Assembly: GCA_030688205.1 (NCBI GenBank)
Contig: JAUYIQ010000003.1
Location: 1 to 12,084 of the forward strand
Reading direction: 5' to 3'
Source: Candidatus Curtissbacteria bacterium
GTDB lineage: Bacteria > Patescibacteriota > Microgenomatia > Curtissbacterales > GWA2-41-24
Length of the DNA: 12,084 nt
The first letter of the stretch is position 1; each line of letters opens with the position of its first letter. The position numbers were made by a program, and so were the translations under genes. The notes beneath the pieces were generated by a model. The model was not told the origin of the DNA. It searched no databases and saw nothing but the letters and a program-made list of their open reading frames with translations. Positions 6,403-12,084 of this stretch are shown here, piece by piece.

Positions 6403-7391
6403 TCCTGCGCCTCTAGCCAACGTTCTGCTTCAAGCGCAGCAGCACAACCATACCCTGCAGCAGTAACTGCTTGCTTAAAATGAAGATCATGCACATCTCC
6501 TGCCACAAAAACACCTTCAACCGAAGTCGTCATTTGCAACGAAGTTGGTTCGCTGCCCTGAGGCTTTCGAATAACATACCCTTTTTCATCCAGCTCAACT
6601 TGCCCTTTAAAAATATCCGTTACCGGATGATGCCCAATTGCCACAAACAATCCATCTACTGCTATCTCCCTTTCCGACTCATCACTCTTATTCGCAGAAA
6701 AGCTCCGCTTATCCTTGATCCTCACTCCTTCCACCTTATCATTACCCATCACATCCATAATTATGGTATTTACCATAAACTTAATCTTCGGATTTTTCTG
6801 CGCCCGGTCCAGCATTATCTTGGAAGCCCTAAACTCACCCCTTCTGTGAATAATCGTTACCTCACTGGCAAACTTCGTCAGTGTCAATGCCTCCTCCATT
6901 GCGCTATCTCCGCCTCCAACAACTATCACCTTTTTATCTTTGAAGAAAAACGCATCGCATGGTGCACAAGAAGAAATTCCCCTGCCAATTAACCTTTGCT
7001 CATTGGAAAGACCCAACCAGTTAGTCTCGGCACCGGTTGCAATAATTACAGATTTTGTCTTATAGACCTCGCCGGAGCCCTGCGGAAGCGGGCTTCCAAC
7101 AAAAACTTCAAAAGGTTTTTTCTTGAAATCAACTGCACTCACTTCCTCGTCGATAATCTCACATCCAAATCGCACTGCCTGATCCCTAAATTTTTTCATC
7201 AACTCAGGACCCTGAATTCCTTCAGGAAATCCGGGATAATTTTCAACATCAGTTGTAAGCATTAACTGCCCACCCCATTTGCTTCCGGAAAATAAAAGCG
7301 GTTTCAAATTAGCCCGCGCAGTATAAAGCCCGGCAGAAAAACCGGCAGGCCCGGAACCAATTATAATTACGTTACGAATTTCTTCAGACAT
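6399..7391 (-). CDS. trxB: Thioredoxin reductase (NADPH, FAD)
   Basis: A 330-residue low-molecular-weight thioredoxin reductase, which passes electrons from NADPH through FAD to thioredoxin in the cytoplasm. Evidence: FAD-binding IIGSGPAGFSAG (10-21), redox motif C142-A-P-C145 (usual form CATC or similar), NADPH-binding VVGGGDSAMEEA (157-168), the HRR-FRAS patch (182-190) for the NADPH phosphate, and the FAD-binding end GVFVAGDV (293-300) with KQAVTAAGYGCAAALEAE. Three loops are slightly longer than usual (about residues 100-108, 229-240 and 276-284). It precedes the suf operon on the same strand with no terminator between, so readthrough into rrf2 is possible. No thioredoxin gene is in the window. 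Confidence 0.97.
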   Translation of the reverse strand: MSEEIRNVIIIGSGPAGFSAGLYTARANLKPLLFSGSKWGGQLMLTTDVENYPGFPEGIQGPELMKKFRDQAVRFGCEIIDEEVSAVDFKKKPFEVFVGSPLPQGSGEVYKTKSVIIATGAETNWLGLSNEQRLIGRGISSCAPCDAFFFKDKKVIVVGGGDSAMEEALTLTKFASEVTIIHRRGEFRASKIMLDRAQKNPKIKFMVNTIIMDVMGNDKVEGVRIKDKRSFSANKSDESEREIAVDGLFVAIGHHPVTDIFKGQVELDEKGYVIRKPQGSEPTSLQMTTSVEGVFVAGDVHDLHFKQAVTAAGYGCAAALEAERWLEAQD

Positions 7392-7407
7392 ATTTAATGT
7401 ATCTACT

Positions 7408-7436
7408 ATTATATCCGAGCCGAATAATTGTTAAAA
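7408..7436 (-). promoter_or_regulatory. Promoter for trxB
   Basis: A perfect minus-strand TATAAT (7413-7408) sits 16 bases before the trxB ATG. The -35 region 15-17 bases further up (TTTTAACA, within 7436-7429) is weak. No Shine-Dalgarno precedes the ATG, so the message would have a leader of roughly 10 bases or less. Confidence 0.55.
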
Positions 7437-7456
7437 CAGGAAATCATACTTCTAAG

Positions 7457-7523
7457 AATTGTTAGATTGTTAAATTGATAAATTGTTTTTCCAACAATTC
7501 AACAATAAAGCAATAAAACAATT
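7457..7523. repeat. AT-rich imperfect palindrome with AATTG repeats
   Basis: In the divergent 293-base gap between trxB and the next gene, one arm (7457-7490) is built of AATTGTT, ATTG, ATTG and AATTGTT steps, and the other (7491-7523) is its near complement with the same step order. It could form a stem of about 30 base pairs with mismatches. There is no GC-rich stem with a T-run as in an ordinary terminator, and a position between two divergent promoters fits a regulatory or supercoil-absorbing site better. Function unknown. Confidence 0.65.
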
Positions 7524-7636
7524 AAAATTTTAAAAACGAAATTTTTTCTAAAATTAGCACTTTATTATAACAGACTGCCAAACGAACACGATTTGTACCC
7601 CGAAATTAGCTTCATTTGGGTAAATATAAATCACTA

Positions 7637-7667
7637 TTGACAGTATTTACAGTCAGTAGCATAGAAT
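7637..7667 (+). promoter_or_regulatory. Probable promoter for the secreted membrane-anchored protein
   Basis: A consensus TTGACA (7637-7642) and TAGAAT (7662-7667) are 19 bases apart, longer than ideal. The ATG at 7685 follows 17 bases later. TATAAA at 7625-7630 could serve as an alternative -10 box. Confidence 0.5.
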
Positions 7668-7684
7668 GACTCCTGTTTGAAAGC

Positions 7685-8281
7685 ATGAACAGTTTAAGTC
7701 GCATTTTGGCAGTTGCCGCAACAATCGCTATTTTTTCTGCAAGTAGCGTATCTGCTCAAACTACAGGCACCACACCTACCATAAAAGTCATAACACCAGG
7801 CGAAAACCAAACCATATATGGAAATAAAATCCCAATACTTTTTGCAGTCGAAAACCTTCAATTAACTGACTTCCAAAAAACAACAGCAGCTGCTAAAGGG
7901 CAAGGGCACATTCATGTATGGTTAGACGAAAGCAGTCCCACCAAAGATTCTGCAAGAAAAGTTATAGAAGATAACACTACCTACAGTGATGTCCCTTATG
8001 GCGAACACACACTCCGTGCAGAGTTGGTTGGCAATAATCACGCTTCTCTTACACCTTCGGTCGTTGTAACAATAAAGTTCAAAAGCGCACCAACTGCCAG
8101 TCCGTCACCTGCAGTAACTTCCGGATTCGACAAAAATACCGCACTTGTAATCTTAGTAGTAGTTGCATTAGTAATCGTTGCCGCATGGTGGTACACCAAA
8201 GAAGAAGATGAGATGCCAGAAGCATCACAAAAACCGAAATCCGTTAAAAAGAAAACGTCGAGAAAAAAGGCTCGGAAGTAA
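7685..8281 (+). CDS. Secreted, membrane-anchored protein with His-containing beta domain
   Basis: A 198-residue envelope protein. It has a signal peptide at 1-24 (MNSLSRILAVAATIAIFSAS, cleavage near VSA/Q), an external domain at about 30-133, a Ser/Pro/Thr linker (APTASPSP), one membrane helix (about 151-170, NTALVILVVVALVIVAAWWY) and a lysine/arginine-rich cytoplasmic tail. The external domain has the pattern GQGHIHVWLDE, then PYGEHTLRAELVGNNHASL, then SVVVTIKF. Its four histidines (H75, H77, H108, H119) could bind metal, and it resembles small DUF4399-like or Ig-like domains, but this assignment is tentative. It is a single-gene unit with its own promoter and terminator. The ATG has only a weak GAAAG upstream. 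Confidence 0.85.
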   Translation: MNSLSRILAVAATIAIFSASSVSAQTTGTTPTIKVITPGENQTIYGNKIPILFAVENLQLTDFQKTTAAAKGQGHIHVWLDESSPTKDSARKVIEDNTTYSDVPYGEHTLRAELVGNNHASLTPSVVVTIKFKSAPTASPSPAVTSGFDKNTALVILVVVALVIVAAWWYTKEEDEMPEASQKPKSVKKKTSRKKARK

Positions 8282-8307
8282 CTTAACAATTTAACAGATA
8301 AAAACAG

Positions 8308-8340
8308 AAGCCCATCGCGTTTGACGTGGGCTTTTGTTTT
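8308..8340 (+). terminator. Rho-independent terminator
   Basis: A stem aagccca (8308-8314) and tgggctt (8327-8333) with a 12-base loop, followed by ttgtttt, lies 27 bases after the stop of the preceding gene. Confidence 0.85.
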
Positions 8341-8405
8341 GCTTGCCCGCCAAAATCGCAATTTGAGCCGTCTATGAATAATAGTAAAAAGGCGAAAAGT
8401 AAGAT

Positions 8406-8434
8406 TTGGCAGGGGGGAAGCAAAAAAGTATAAT
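8406..8434 (+). promoter_or_regulatory. Promoter of the acyltransferase gene
   Basis: TTGGCA (8406-8411) and a perfect TATAAT (8429-8434) are spaced by exactly 17 bases. Transcription would start near 8441, only a few bases before ATG 8445, so the message is leaderless or nearly so. This argues against the in-frame TTG at 8406, which is part of the -35 box. Confidence 0.8.
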
Positions 8435-8444
8435 TTCCATCATT

Positions 8445-9194
8445 ATGTCAGAAAGACCAAATGCATTAAGAATTGTAGGAAACATTGTCGGTAAAAATTT
8501 AATCAGATACGGGTTGGATTTTGAAAGACTAAGAGTAAATCGCTTCCGGATACAAACGATAGGTGAAGAACATCTAACAGAATTGGCAGACCGGTCTTTT
8601 GTCATTGTTGCCAACCACGTACAGCCCGAGGGCAGAAACAAAGATATCCAGTCGGGTCTTTCACCGGACGCTCTGGTTTTGGAAAAAGTTATTAAAGAAT
8701 TAACCGGAAAACAATTAACAGCAATAAGTCTCTCCCAAATTGATTCTATTTTTAATATACCTCTCCCCACCCAATTAAGAGATAAAGTTATTTACCCCGT
8801 CACAAGAGGAATTCTGGAAAGCATAGGCTTTATCCCCTTAAAAAGGGAGGGGTTCAGTTCACATAAAGCAATGCTTAAAACAGTAGAAAAAGAGGTTATG
8901 GCAAATAACCCTATTTTGGTCTTCCCTCAGGGACACAAATATGCAGATTTTGACCCTTCGAAACCTTTTAATATTGGTGCAGCCCACATCGCGCAATCTT
9001 TCACTCTTCCAATCATTCCCGTTTATCTCGATGGTTGTCACACCTGGGAACCACATCTAGTCCGGGTTTTCATTGGTAAGCCGTTTTTTACGGCTGGCCG
9101 AACAAAAAAAGAAAATTCTCAAAGAATAAAAGAAGAAATATCTGCTTTAGCCCTCAGACGTGGCGGTCTGCAACATAACTGGCGTCCCAGCTGA
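8445..9194 (+). CDS. PlsC-like (1-acylglycerol-phosphate type) acyltransferase
   Basis: A 249-residue glycerophospholipid acyltransferase-like protein, which would transfer acyl groups to lysophospholipid or a related acceptor at the inner membrane face. Motif I is FVIVANHVQPEG (catalytic H58). Motif III is VFPQGHKYA (158-166, usual FPEGTRS). Motif IV is FTLPIIPVYLDG. IGFIPLKREG fits motif II. Oddly, the usual H-x4-D is not met: after H58 the loop QPEGRNKDIQSGLSP is extended before D75, so the catalytic pair may be H58 with a displaced aspartate. The start was set at ATG 8445 because the promoter lies inside any longer frame. The last dozen residues (RRGGLQHNWRPS) overlap an antisense relic of a DUF458 gene. 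Substrate unknown. Confidence 0.85.
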   Translation: MSERPNALRIVGNIVGKNLIRYGLDFERLRVNRFRIQTIGEEHLTELADRSFVIVANHVQPEGRNKDIQSGLSPDALVLEKVIKELTGKQLTAISLSQIDSIFNIPLPTQLRDKVIYPVTRGILESIGFIPLKREGFSSHKAMLKTVEKEVMANNPILVFPQGHKYADFDPSKPFNIGAAHIAQSFTLPIIPVYLDGCHTWEPHLVRVFIGKPFFTAGRTKKENSQRIKEEISALALRRGGLQHNWRPS

Positions 9195-9213
9195 TAGGCT
9201 TTATACTAAACCT
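9154..9213 (-). pseudogene. Relic 3' end of a second DUF458 gene
   Basis: Reading the minus strand from 9213 to the TGA at 9156-9154 gives RFSIKPISWDASYVADRHV and stop. The intact DUF458 gene at 9464-9961 ends KPSSWGASHVADRHV and stop, 12 of 15 residues identical in the same register. The last part shares 17 identical bases (9158-9174 and 9468-9484). Farther up the similarity fades and no longer copy is seen. Serine codons differ (AGC/TCC, AGT/TCA), so the copies diverged as proteins and this is not a fresh duplication. It overlaps the 3' end of the acyltransferase on the other strand. Confidence 0.65.
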
Positions 9214-9299
9214 CGTAGGCCTTTGTTTTGGAGAAGGTACATTGAATAGAATTTCCAGTCATAATTTTTTGTTGTTTGTGTAGTCGGCGTCTTTGAACT

Positions 9300-9371
9300 T
9301 TCCAAAACATTTTAGGGAAACAGGAAACGCAACCGTTGTAGAATTTCCGAGGGCCCTGAAATTTTTTGGAA
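9300..9371. repeat. Long imperfect hairpin between convergent genes
   Basis: The arms 9300-9327 and 9344-9371 match as inverted repeats at 21 of 28 positions (TTCCAAAA, ATTT, AGGG and GGAAA blocks), with a 16-base loop. The flanking 9214-9463 stretch otherwise contains no gene that I can support. A short hairpin (gtcc-gaa-ggac, near 9384-9394) lies to its right. It could be a transcription end region for both genes, a structured RNA or a small mobile relic. Confidence 0.65.
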
Positions 9372-9463
9372 CTTAGGCCCGCAGTCCGAAGGACGAGGAC
9401 CGCATGGCACTGTATAGTTCAACAGCCGACGAAACTCACAATTAAAAATTCGTGACGGAAAGT

Positions 9464-9961
9464 CTATACGTGGCGGTCTGCAACGTGTGAAGCACCCCAG
9501 GAAGAGGGCTTTGTAGCAACTCTGAAGCCGTTTGCTTTAATCATTCCAACTATATCTGCAATCAACTCTCTTGTCGGCCCATTTGGCCCTACATCAACGT
9601 GAATTTCAAGGTTCAAATCCACAAGTCCCATTCCTGCAAAATCACCAACCAACTTCTCTGCAATCCCAAGAGACATCAACGCTTCCTGCCAGATTCTCTG
9701 CTTCATCGAAAAGATCTTTTCAACTTTTTGCCTGCTCCAAAAATAAATTCCTCCCTTTCCTTTTTTATGAACAATAAGAGCAGAAACATAATCGGCAGTA
9801 CCATTTTGTGCTTCAGAATCTGTACCGATGATAATTTCGTAAGAAGCCGTAGTGTCTACACCCATAAACCAGGCCATTTTGGCAAGAGCCTCTTCCCAAT
9901 CGACCTGGCCATATGTAGGACTTGTAAAAACTTGTGGAACCGTATCAGCTTTATTAGCCAT
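9464..9961 (-). CDS. DUF458/YkuK-type RNase H-like protein
   Basis: A 165-residue protein of the DUF458 (YkuK) family, predicted to adopt an RNase H-like fold. Family features are FTSPTYGQVDWEEAL near the start, EIIIGTDSE (42-50, with a candidate metal-binding D48), VSALIVHKKGKGGIYFW, HVDVGPNGPTRELI (121-134, D123) and the C-terminal KPSSWGASHVADRHV with D162. The acidic residues suggest a metal-dependent nuclease, but no activity is established for most members. The start ATG 9961-9959 has a promoter right before it and no Shine-Dalgarno. A relic of a second copy lies 250 bases downstream, so this locus has had a duplication or replacement. Confidence 0.92.
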   Translation of the reverse strand: MANKADTVPQVFTSPTYGQVDWEEALAKMAWFMGVDTTASYEIIIGTDSEAQNGTADYVSALIVHKKGKGGIYFWSRQKVEKIFSMKQRIWQEALMSLGIAEKLVGDFAGMGLVDLNLEIHVDVGPNGPTRELIADIVGMIKANGFRVATKPSSWGASHVADRHV

Positions 9962-9973
9962 GATTAACTGTAA

Positions 9974-10002
9974 ATTTTACCAACAGGCTTGGCGAAAGTA
10001 AA
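9974..10002 (-). promoter_or_regulatory. Promoter of the DUF458 gene
   Basis: Minus-strand TTTACT (10002-9997) and TAAAAT (9979-9974) are separated by 17 bases. The -10 box ends 12 bases before the ATG, giving a very short leader. Confidence 0.6.
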
Positions 10003-10171
10003 CTTCGCGAGGGTAGCATTTTGAAAAACATGACGAAGCAAGCCCAATATGACATACGAACTACACAAACGCTGATGGCGAGCGAATGCCTGAGTGAGAC
10101 CGATTATATTTATACGAGATTAATTTATAAATTAGGTCGAACGTTTTTTCAAAATGTGGACCGAGCGAAGT
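10002..10171. repeat. Inverted-repeat element, about 170 bp (MITE-like or long hairpin)
   Basis: ACTTCGC, then 8 variable bases, then CATTTTGAAAAA occurs at 10002-10028 on the plus strand and again, inverted, at 10171-10145. GGCGAAA outside each end (9991-9997 and, inverted, 10185-10191) extends the symmetry. The interior holds no convincing gene; it contains a perfect 14-base palindrome at 10121-10134. The left end overlaps the DUF458 promoter. A small non-autonomous element or a structured RNA is possible. Confidence 0.55.
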
Positions 10172-10196
10172 GTAAACAGGAAAATTTCGCCGAAAA

Positions 10197-10226
10197 AAAG
10201 ATCCCTGTAGCTACGAGGGATCTTTT
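10197..10226 (-). terminator. Terminator hairpin, probably bidirectional
   Basis: A stem AAAGATCCCT / AGGGATCTTT with a loop that is itself self-complementary (gtagctac) is flanked by a T-run on each strand, longer on the minus strand. It would end transcription of the leftward SGNH gene about 110 bases after its stop. The stretch between (10227-10332) has a second hairpin but no gene. Confidence 0.75.
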
Positions 10227-10231
10227 AAATA

Positions 10232-10261
10232 CTAGCCAGTACCTTTAACTGAAAGGGCTAG
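10232..10261. repeat. Short hairpin in the 3' region of the SGNH gene
   Basis: ctagcc (10232-10237) pairs with ggctag (10256-10261), and inside it cctttaactgaaagg can form a second stem. It has no T-run, so it is not a typical terminator. It may protect the message end. Confidence 0.45.
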
Positions 10262-10332
10262 ACCCTGAATTATCCGGATCTAACTCCATCTTTGCAAACC
10301 TAAAGCGTGGCTGTCAAGACTGAATAAATAGA

Positions 10333-11529
10333 TCAAAAACTACCTAACAAACTTTTTTTCTCAATATACTCCGCAACTTTTGTCCCCATAAACAAGTTCC
10401 CATTGATATTAAAATGCGCATCACCTGGCCAGTGCAAAATACCATTTTTCTTATACCAGTCAATTCCTTCAAGACGAGGGTCGTAAAAATCTATTCCCAA
10501 TTCCCCCGTAATTTCACCCATTTTTTCGTTAATTTGATAAGGAGAAGATGTGTTTTCATCCAGATGGTATTGATTCCTAACATACTCCCAGCTGGCTGGA
10601 TCGACTTGAGCTCTGGGAATATTTACAGTCACTAAAAATTCTGCGTTGTGTTCTTTAGCTTGTTTTTCTATGTCAAAAAGTAATGCACGAATGACATTCC
10701 ACGTCTGATCAACTTCGGGGGGCAGATTCTTCTGAGAAGCAAATACTTCAAAAGGACCTTGTATCAGTTGGGCATCTGAAAGAAAAAGCCTATCCTCTTT
10801 TGGAAATCCCAGTATTTTGACTCTAACTTTATCGACAAGTCGCTTAAGATATGCATTGCCGGCAGAAGCCTTAATTACCATATGGTAGATGTAAGTTTCC
10901 CGTACCGCTTTTCCTAAAAAGTTTCCGCCTGCCCGCTCTTTGGCGCTAACCACTTCAATTTTGTCATCATTTACAAAAACAAGCTTGTTCTTATATGTAT
11001 CCCCCACGTCATTTGGCGAAAAAGCCAGAAGAATCATATCCGGGGAAAACTTCCATATTTTTTGCGTTAGAGTCAACCACTGCTGATCTGTACCATATCC
11101 TGATATTCCAAAATTGAAAGTTTCGATCTTTTTGCCTAAATCACTTGATAATTTCGCAGCCATTACTTTCTGCCAGGTATCAGAAAGAGCAACCTGCAAA
11201 GCTTCCTCCTGTGAATCTCCAAGCACTGCAATCCTAAACTCTCCTTCATCTTTTTTTAGACTAAACTCATTGTCCCGAAAACCATCCGCATTTATGTGAA
11301 TATTATTGTCGAATTCTAGGCTGTTATAGCGAAAATCTGCGCTTGGCTTGTTCTCATACAAAAATGCAGAAGAGGACTGAAGTTTAGCAAGATTTTCCGG
11401 TTTTGGAACAAAAAGACGCAGAAATAATTCAAAAAGTAAAATCGCAAAAAGTATGGAAACAGAAACAAGCGCAGCTTTTAAAACAATCGGTTTCACAAAA
11501 TTTAAGAGGAGTTTTTTGCATTGTAGCAC
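10333..11529 (-). CDS. Membrane-anchored SGNH/GDSL hydrolase-like protein
   Basis: A 398-residue protein with one N-terminal membrane helix (about 17-38, with no cleavage site visible) and an external SGNH domain. Block I is IAVLGDSQEEALQV with nucleophile S106. The glycine block is FNFGISGYGTDQQW. Block III is AFSPNDVGDTY with N173. Block V is WPGDAHFNINGN, placing D370 and H372 as the catalytic pair. All four invariant residues are present, so an esterase or acyl-transfer activity on an envelope polymer or glycan is plausible; the substrate is unknown. The start GTG at 11529-11527 has only a weak purine-rich site. It follows the Crp/Fnr gene by 15 bases, so the two are probably co-transcribed. 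Confidence 0.88.
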   Translation of the reverse strand: MLQCKKLLLNFVKPIVLKAALVSVSILFAILLFELFLRLFVPKPENLAKLQSSSAFLYENKPSADFRYNSLEFDNNIHINADGFRDNEFSLKKDEGEFRIAVLGDSQEEALQVALSDTWQKVMAAKLSSDLGKKIETFNFGISGYGTDQQWLTLTQKIWKFSPDMILLAFSPNDVGDTYKNKLVFVNDDKIEVVSAKERAGGNFLGKAVRETYIYHMVIKASAGNAYLKRLVDKVRVKILGFPKEDRLFLSDAQLIQGPFEVFASQKNLPPEVDQTWNVIRALLFDIEKQAKEHNAEFLVTVNIPRAQVDPASWEYVRNQYHLDENTSSPYQINEKMGEITGELGIDFYDPRLEGIDWYKKNGILHWPGDAHFNINGNLFMGTKVAEYIEKKSLLGSF

Positions 11530-11544
11530 ACACTTCTTTTCTTG

Positions 11545-12084
11545 CTACTTTGCAAAGTCCGGCTGAGATTCTTTTCTTAATCTTCTTTCGTTGTTTATCA
11601 CTATCCGTCTCCCCCGATAGACAATGAGTCCCTTTTTCTCCAGTTTTTTCATTTCAATACTTACTGTTTCTCTGCTCATCCCCACTAAATTGGCTATTTC
11701 ATTATGGGTAAGCCCAACATCAATAATTACTTTTCCACGACTCGCTTCACCAAATCTCTCGGCGCAAATTAAAAGAATCGAGGAAACTTTATCCATAGCG
11801 TTTCCAAAAACCATATATTCTATACGCCTCATTAGTCCTAAAAACCGTTCCATTATTCTACGGTTAAGCTCAAATAAAACTTTAGGCTTGTTTGAAATAA
11901 AACCCAAAAATTCTTCTACCGAGGTTCTCCAAAGAACCGACGGTGTCATAGTTTCCGCAAAATATTCGTTTTTGGTACTGTTAATTGCCCAGGAAACGGG
12001 GAAAATATCTCCGGGTTTGAAAATTATTAGGGTTAATTGTTCACCGCTTCTGGAAACAGAATAAACCTTGACATAACCGCTTTT
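11545..12084 (-). CDS. Crp/Fnr-family transcriptional regulator (N-terminus beyond the window)
   Basis: The frame is open from the right edge, giving 179 residues. The partial effector domain reads KSGYVKVYSVSRSGEQ, then IFKPGDIFPV, the usual cNMP-type beta-barrel end (G..V.V....G......pGd.f). A long dimer helix (LNRRIMERFLGLMRRIEYMV) follows. The helix-turn-helix is LTHNEIANLVGMSRETVSIE with the wing KKLEKKGLIVYRGRRIVI. No cysteine set for an Fe-S cluster is seen in the visible part, so the ligand is unknown. The internal ATG 11949-11947 is not the start, because the domain continues upstream of it. It may regulate the SGNH gene behind it or its own unit. Confidence 0.92.
   Translation of the reverse strand, partial: KSGYVKVYSVSRSGEQLTLIIFKPGDIFPVSWAINSTKNEYFAETMTPSVLWRTSVEEFLGFISNKPKVLFELNRRIMERFLGLMRRIEYMVFGNAMDKVSSILLICAERFGEASRGKVIIDVGLTHNEIANLVGMSRETVSIEMKKLEKKGLIVYRGRRIVINNERRLRKESQPDFAK

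Noticed and set aside
6471..6992. 173-codon plus-strand ORF opposite trxB
   Set aside because: It lies wholly antisense to a clear thioredoxin reductase and shows no domain or start signal.
7457..7523. Palindrome as an intrinsic terminator
   Set aside because: The stem has almost no G-C pairs and it lies between two divergent promoters, where no transcript should end.
8406..8444. Longer acyltransferase start at TTG
   Set aside because: The TTG is the start of the -35 box and the TATAAT lies inside the extension, so transcripts would not include it.
10021..10248. 75-codon plus-strand ORF starting at TTG
   Set aside because: It begins inside an inverted repeat, runs through a terminator hairpin, has no ribosome site and no family resemblance.
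9195..10332. tRNA, CRISPR array or riboswitch in the intergenic stretches
   Set aside because: No cloverleaf, T-loop, regularly spaced repeats or recognisable aptamer was found; only hairpins and inverted repeats are present.
11624..12064. 146-codon plus-strand ORF
   Set aside because: It is antisense to the Crp/Fnr regulator, whose helix-turn-helix is unmistakable.

Overview
The window looks like part of a small, compact, AT-leaning bacterial genome. Genes are tightly packed and overlap (ATGA and TTGA junctions), and the code is standard because TGA is used as a stop. The first genes of transcription units have sigma70-type promoters directly before the start codon and no Shine-Dalgarno (SD) sequence, whereas internal genes have strong SD sites. 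A minimal SUF operon with a shortened SufD, an intein in SufB and many small unknown proteins would fit a candidate phyla radiation (Patescibacteria, perhaps Microgenomates-like) genome. That placement is inference; no rRNA or other marker gene is present.

Layout. Positions 1-6402 hold a leftward iron-sulfur assembly operon. In transcription order it encodes an Rrf2-family regulator, three small unknown proteins (about 83, 61 and 147 aa), SufC, SufB interrupted by a 390-residue LAGLIDADG intein, a small ORF broken by an in-frame TAA, an AHSA1/SRPBCC protein, a SufD reduced to its C-terminal part, a Rieske-type ferredoxin, and the start of an unknown gene that leaves the window. Upstream of it, on the same strand, is thioredoxin reductase (trxB). 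A divergent intergenic region with a large AT-rich palindrome separates trxB from a rightward membrane-anchored secreted protein with its own terminator. Next come a rightward PlsC-like acyltransferase and, convergent with it, a DUF458/YkuK-type RNase H-like gene. The gap between them holds a relic of a second DUF458 gene and a long hairpin. A 371-base gap then contains a long inverted repeat, a terminator and another hairpin. The right end is a leftward pair: a Crp/Fnr-type regulator (its start lies beyond the window) and a membrane-anchored SGNH hydrolase-like protein.

How the genes fit together. SufC (ATPase), SufB and SufD form the scaffold that builds Fe-S clusters. The Rrf2 protein has three clustered cysteines and could sense clusters to control the operon. 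The Rieske protein carries a [2Fe-2S] cluster and may donate electrons. No cysteine desulfurase or SufU/SufE is seen; they may lie to the left. SufB must splice out its intein before the operon can yield working machinery.

The most striking points are: (1) an in-frame palindromic insertion of about 120 bp in sufC that is translated into protein; (2) a heptamer tandem repeat in sufC whose copy number would change the reading frame; (3) an in-frame TAA in the small gene after sufB, whose 3' end repeats the sufB 3' end; (4) the hidden second DUF458 3' end; (5) several unexplained inverted repeats between genes.
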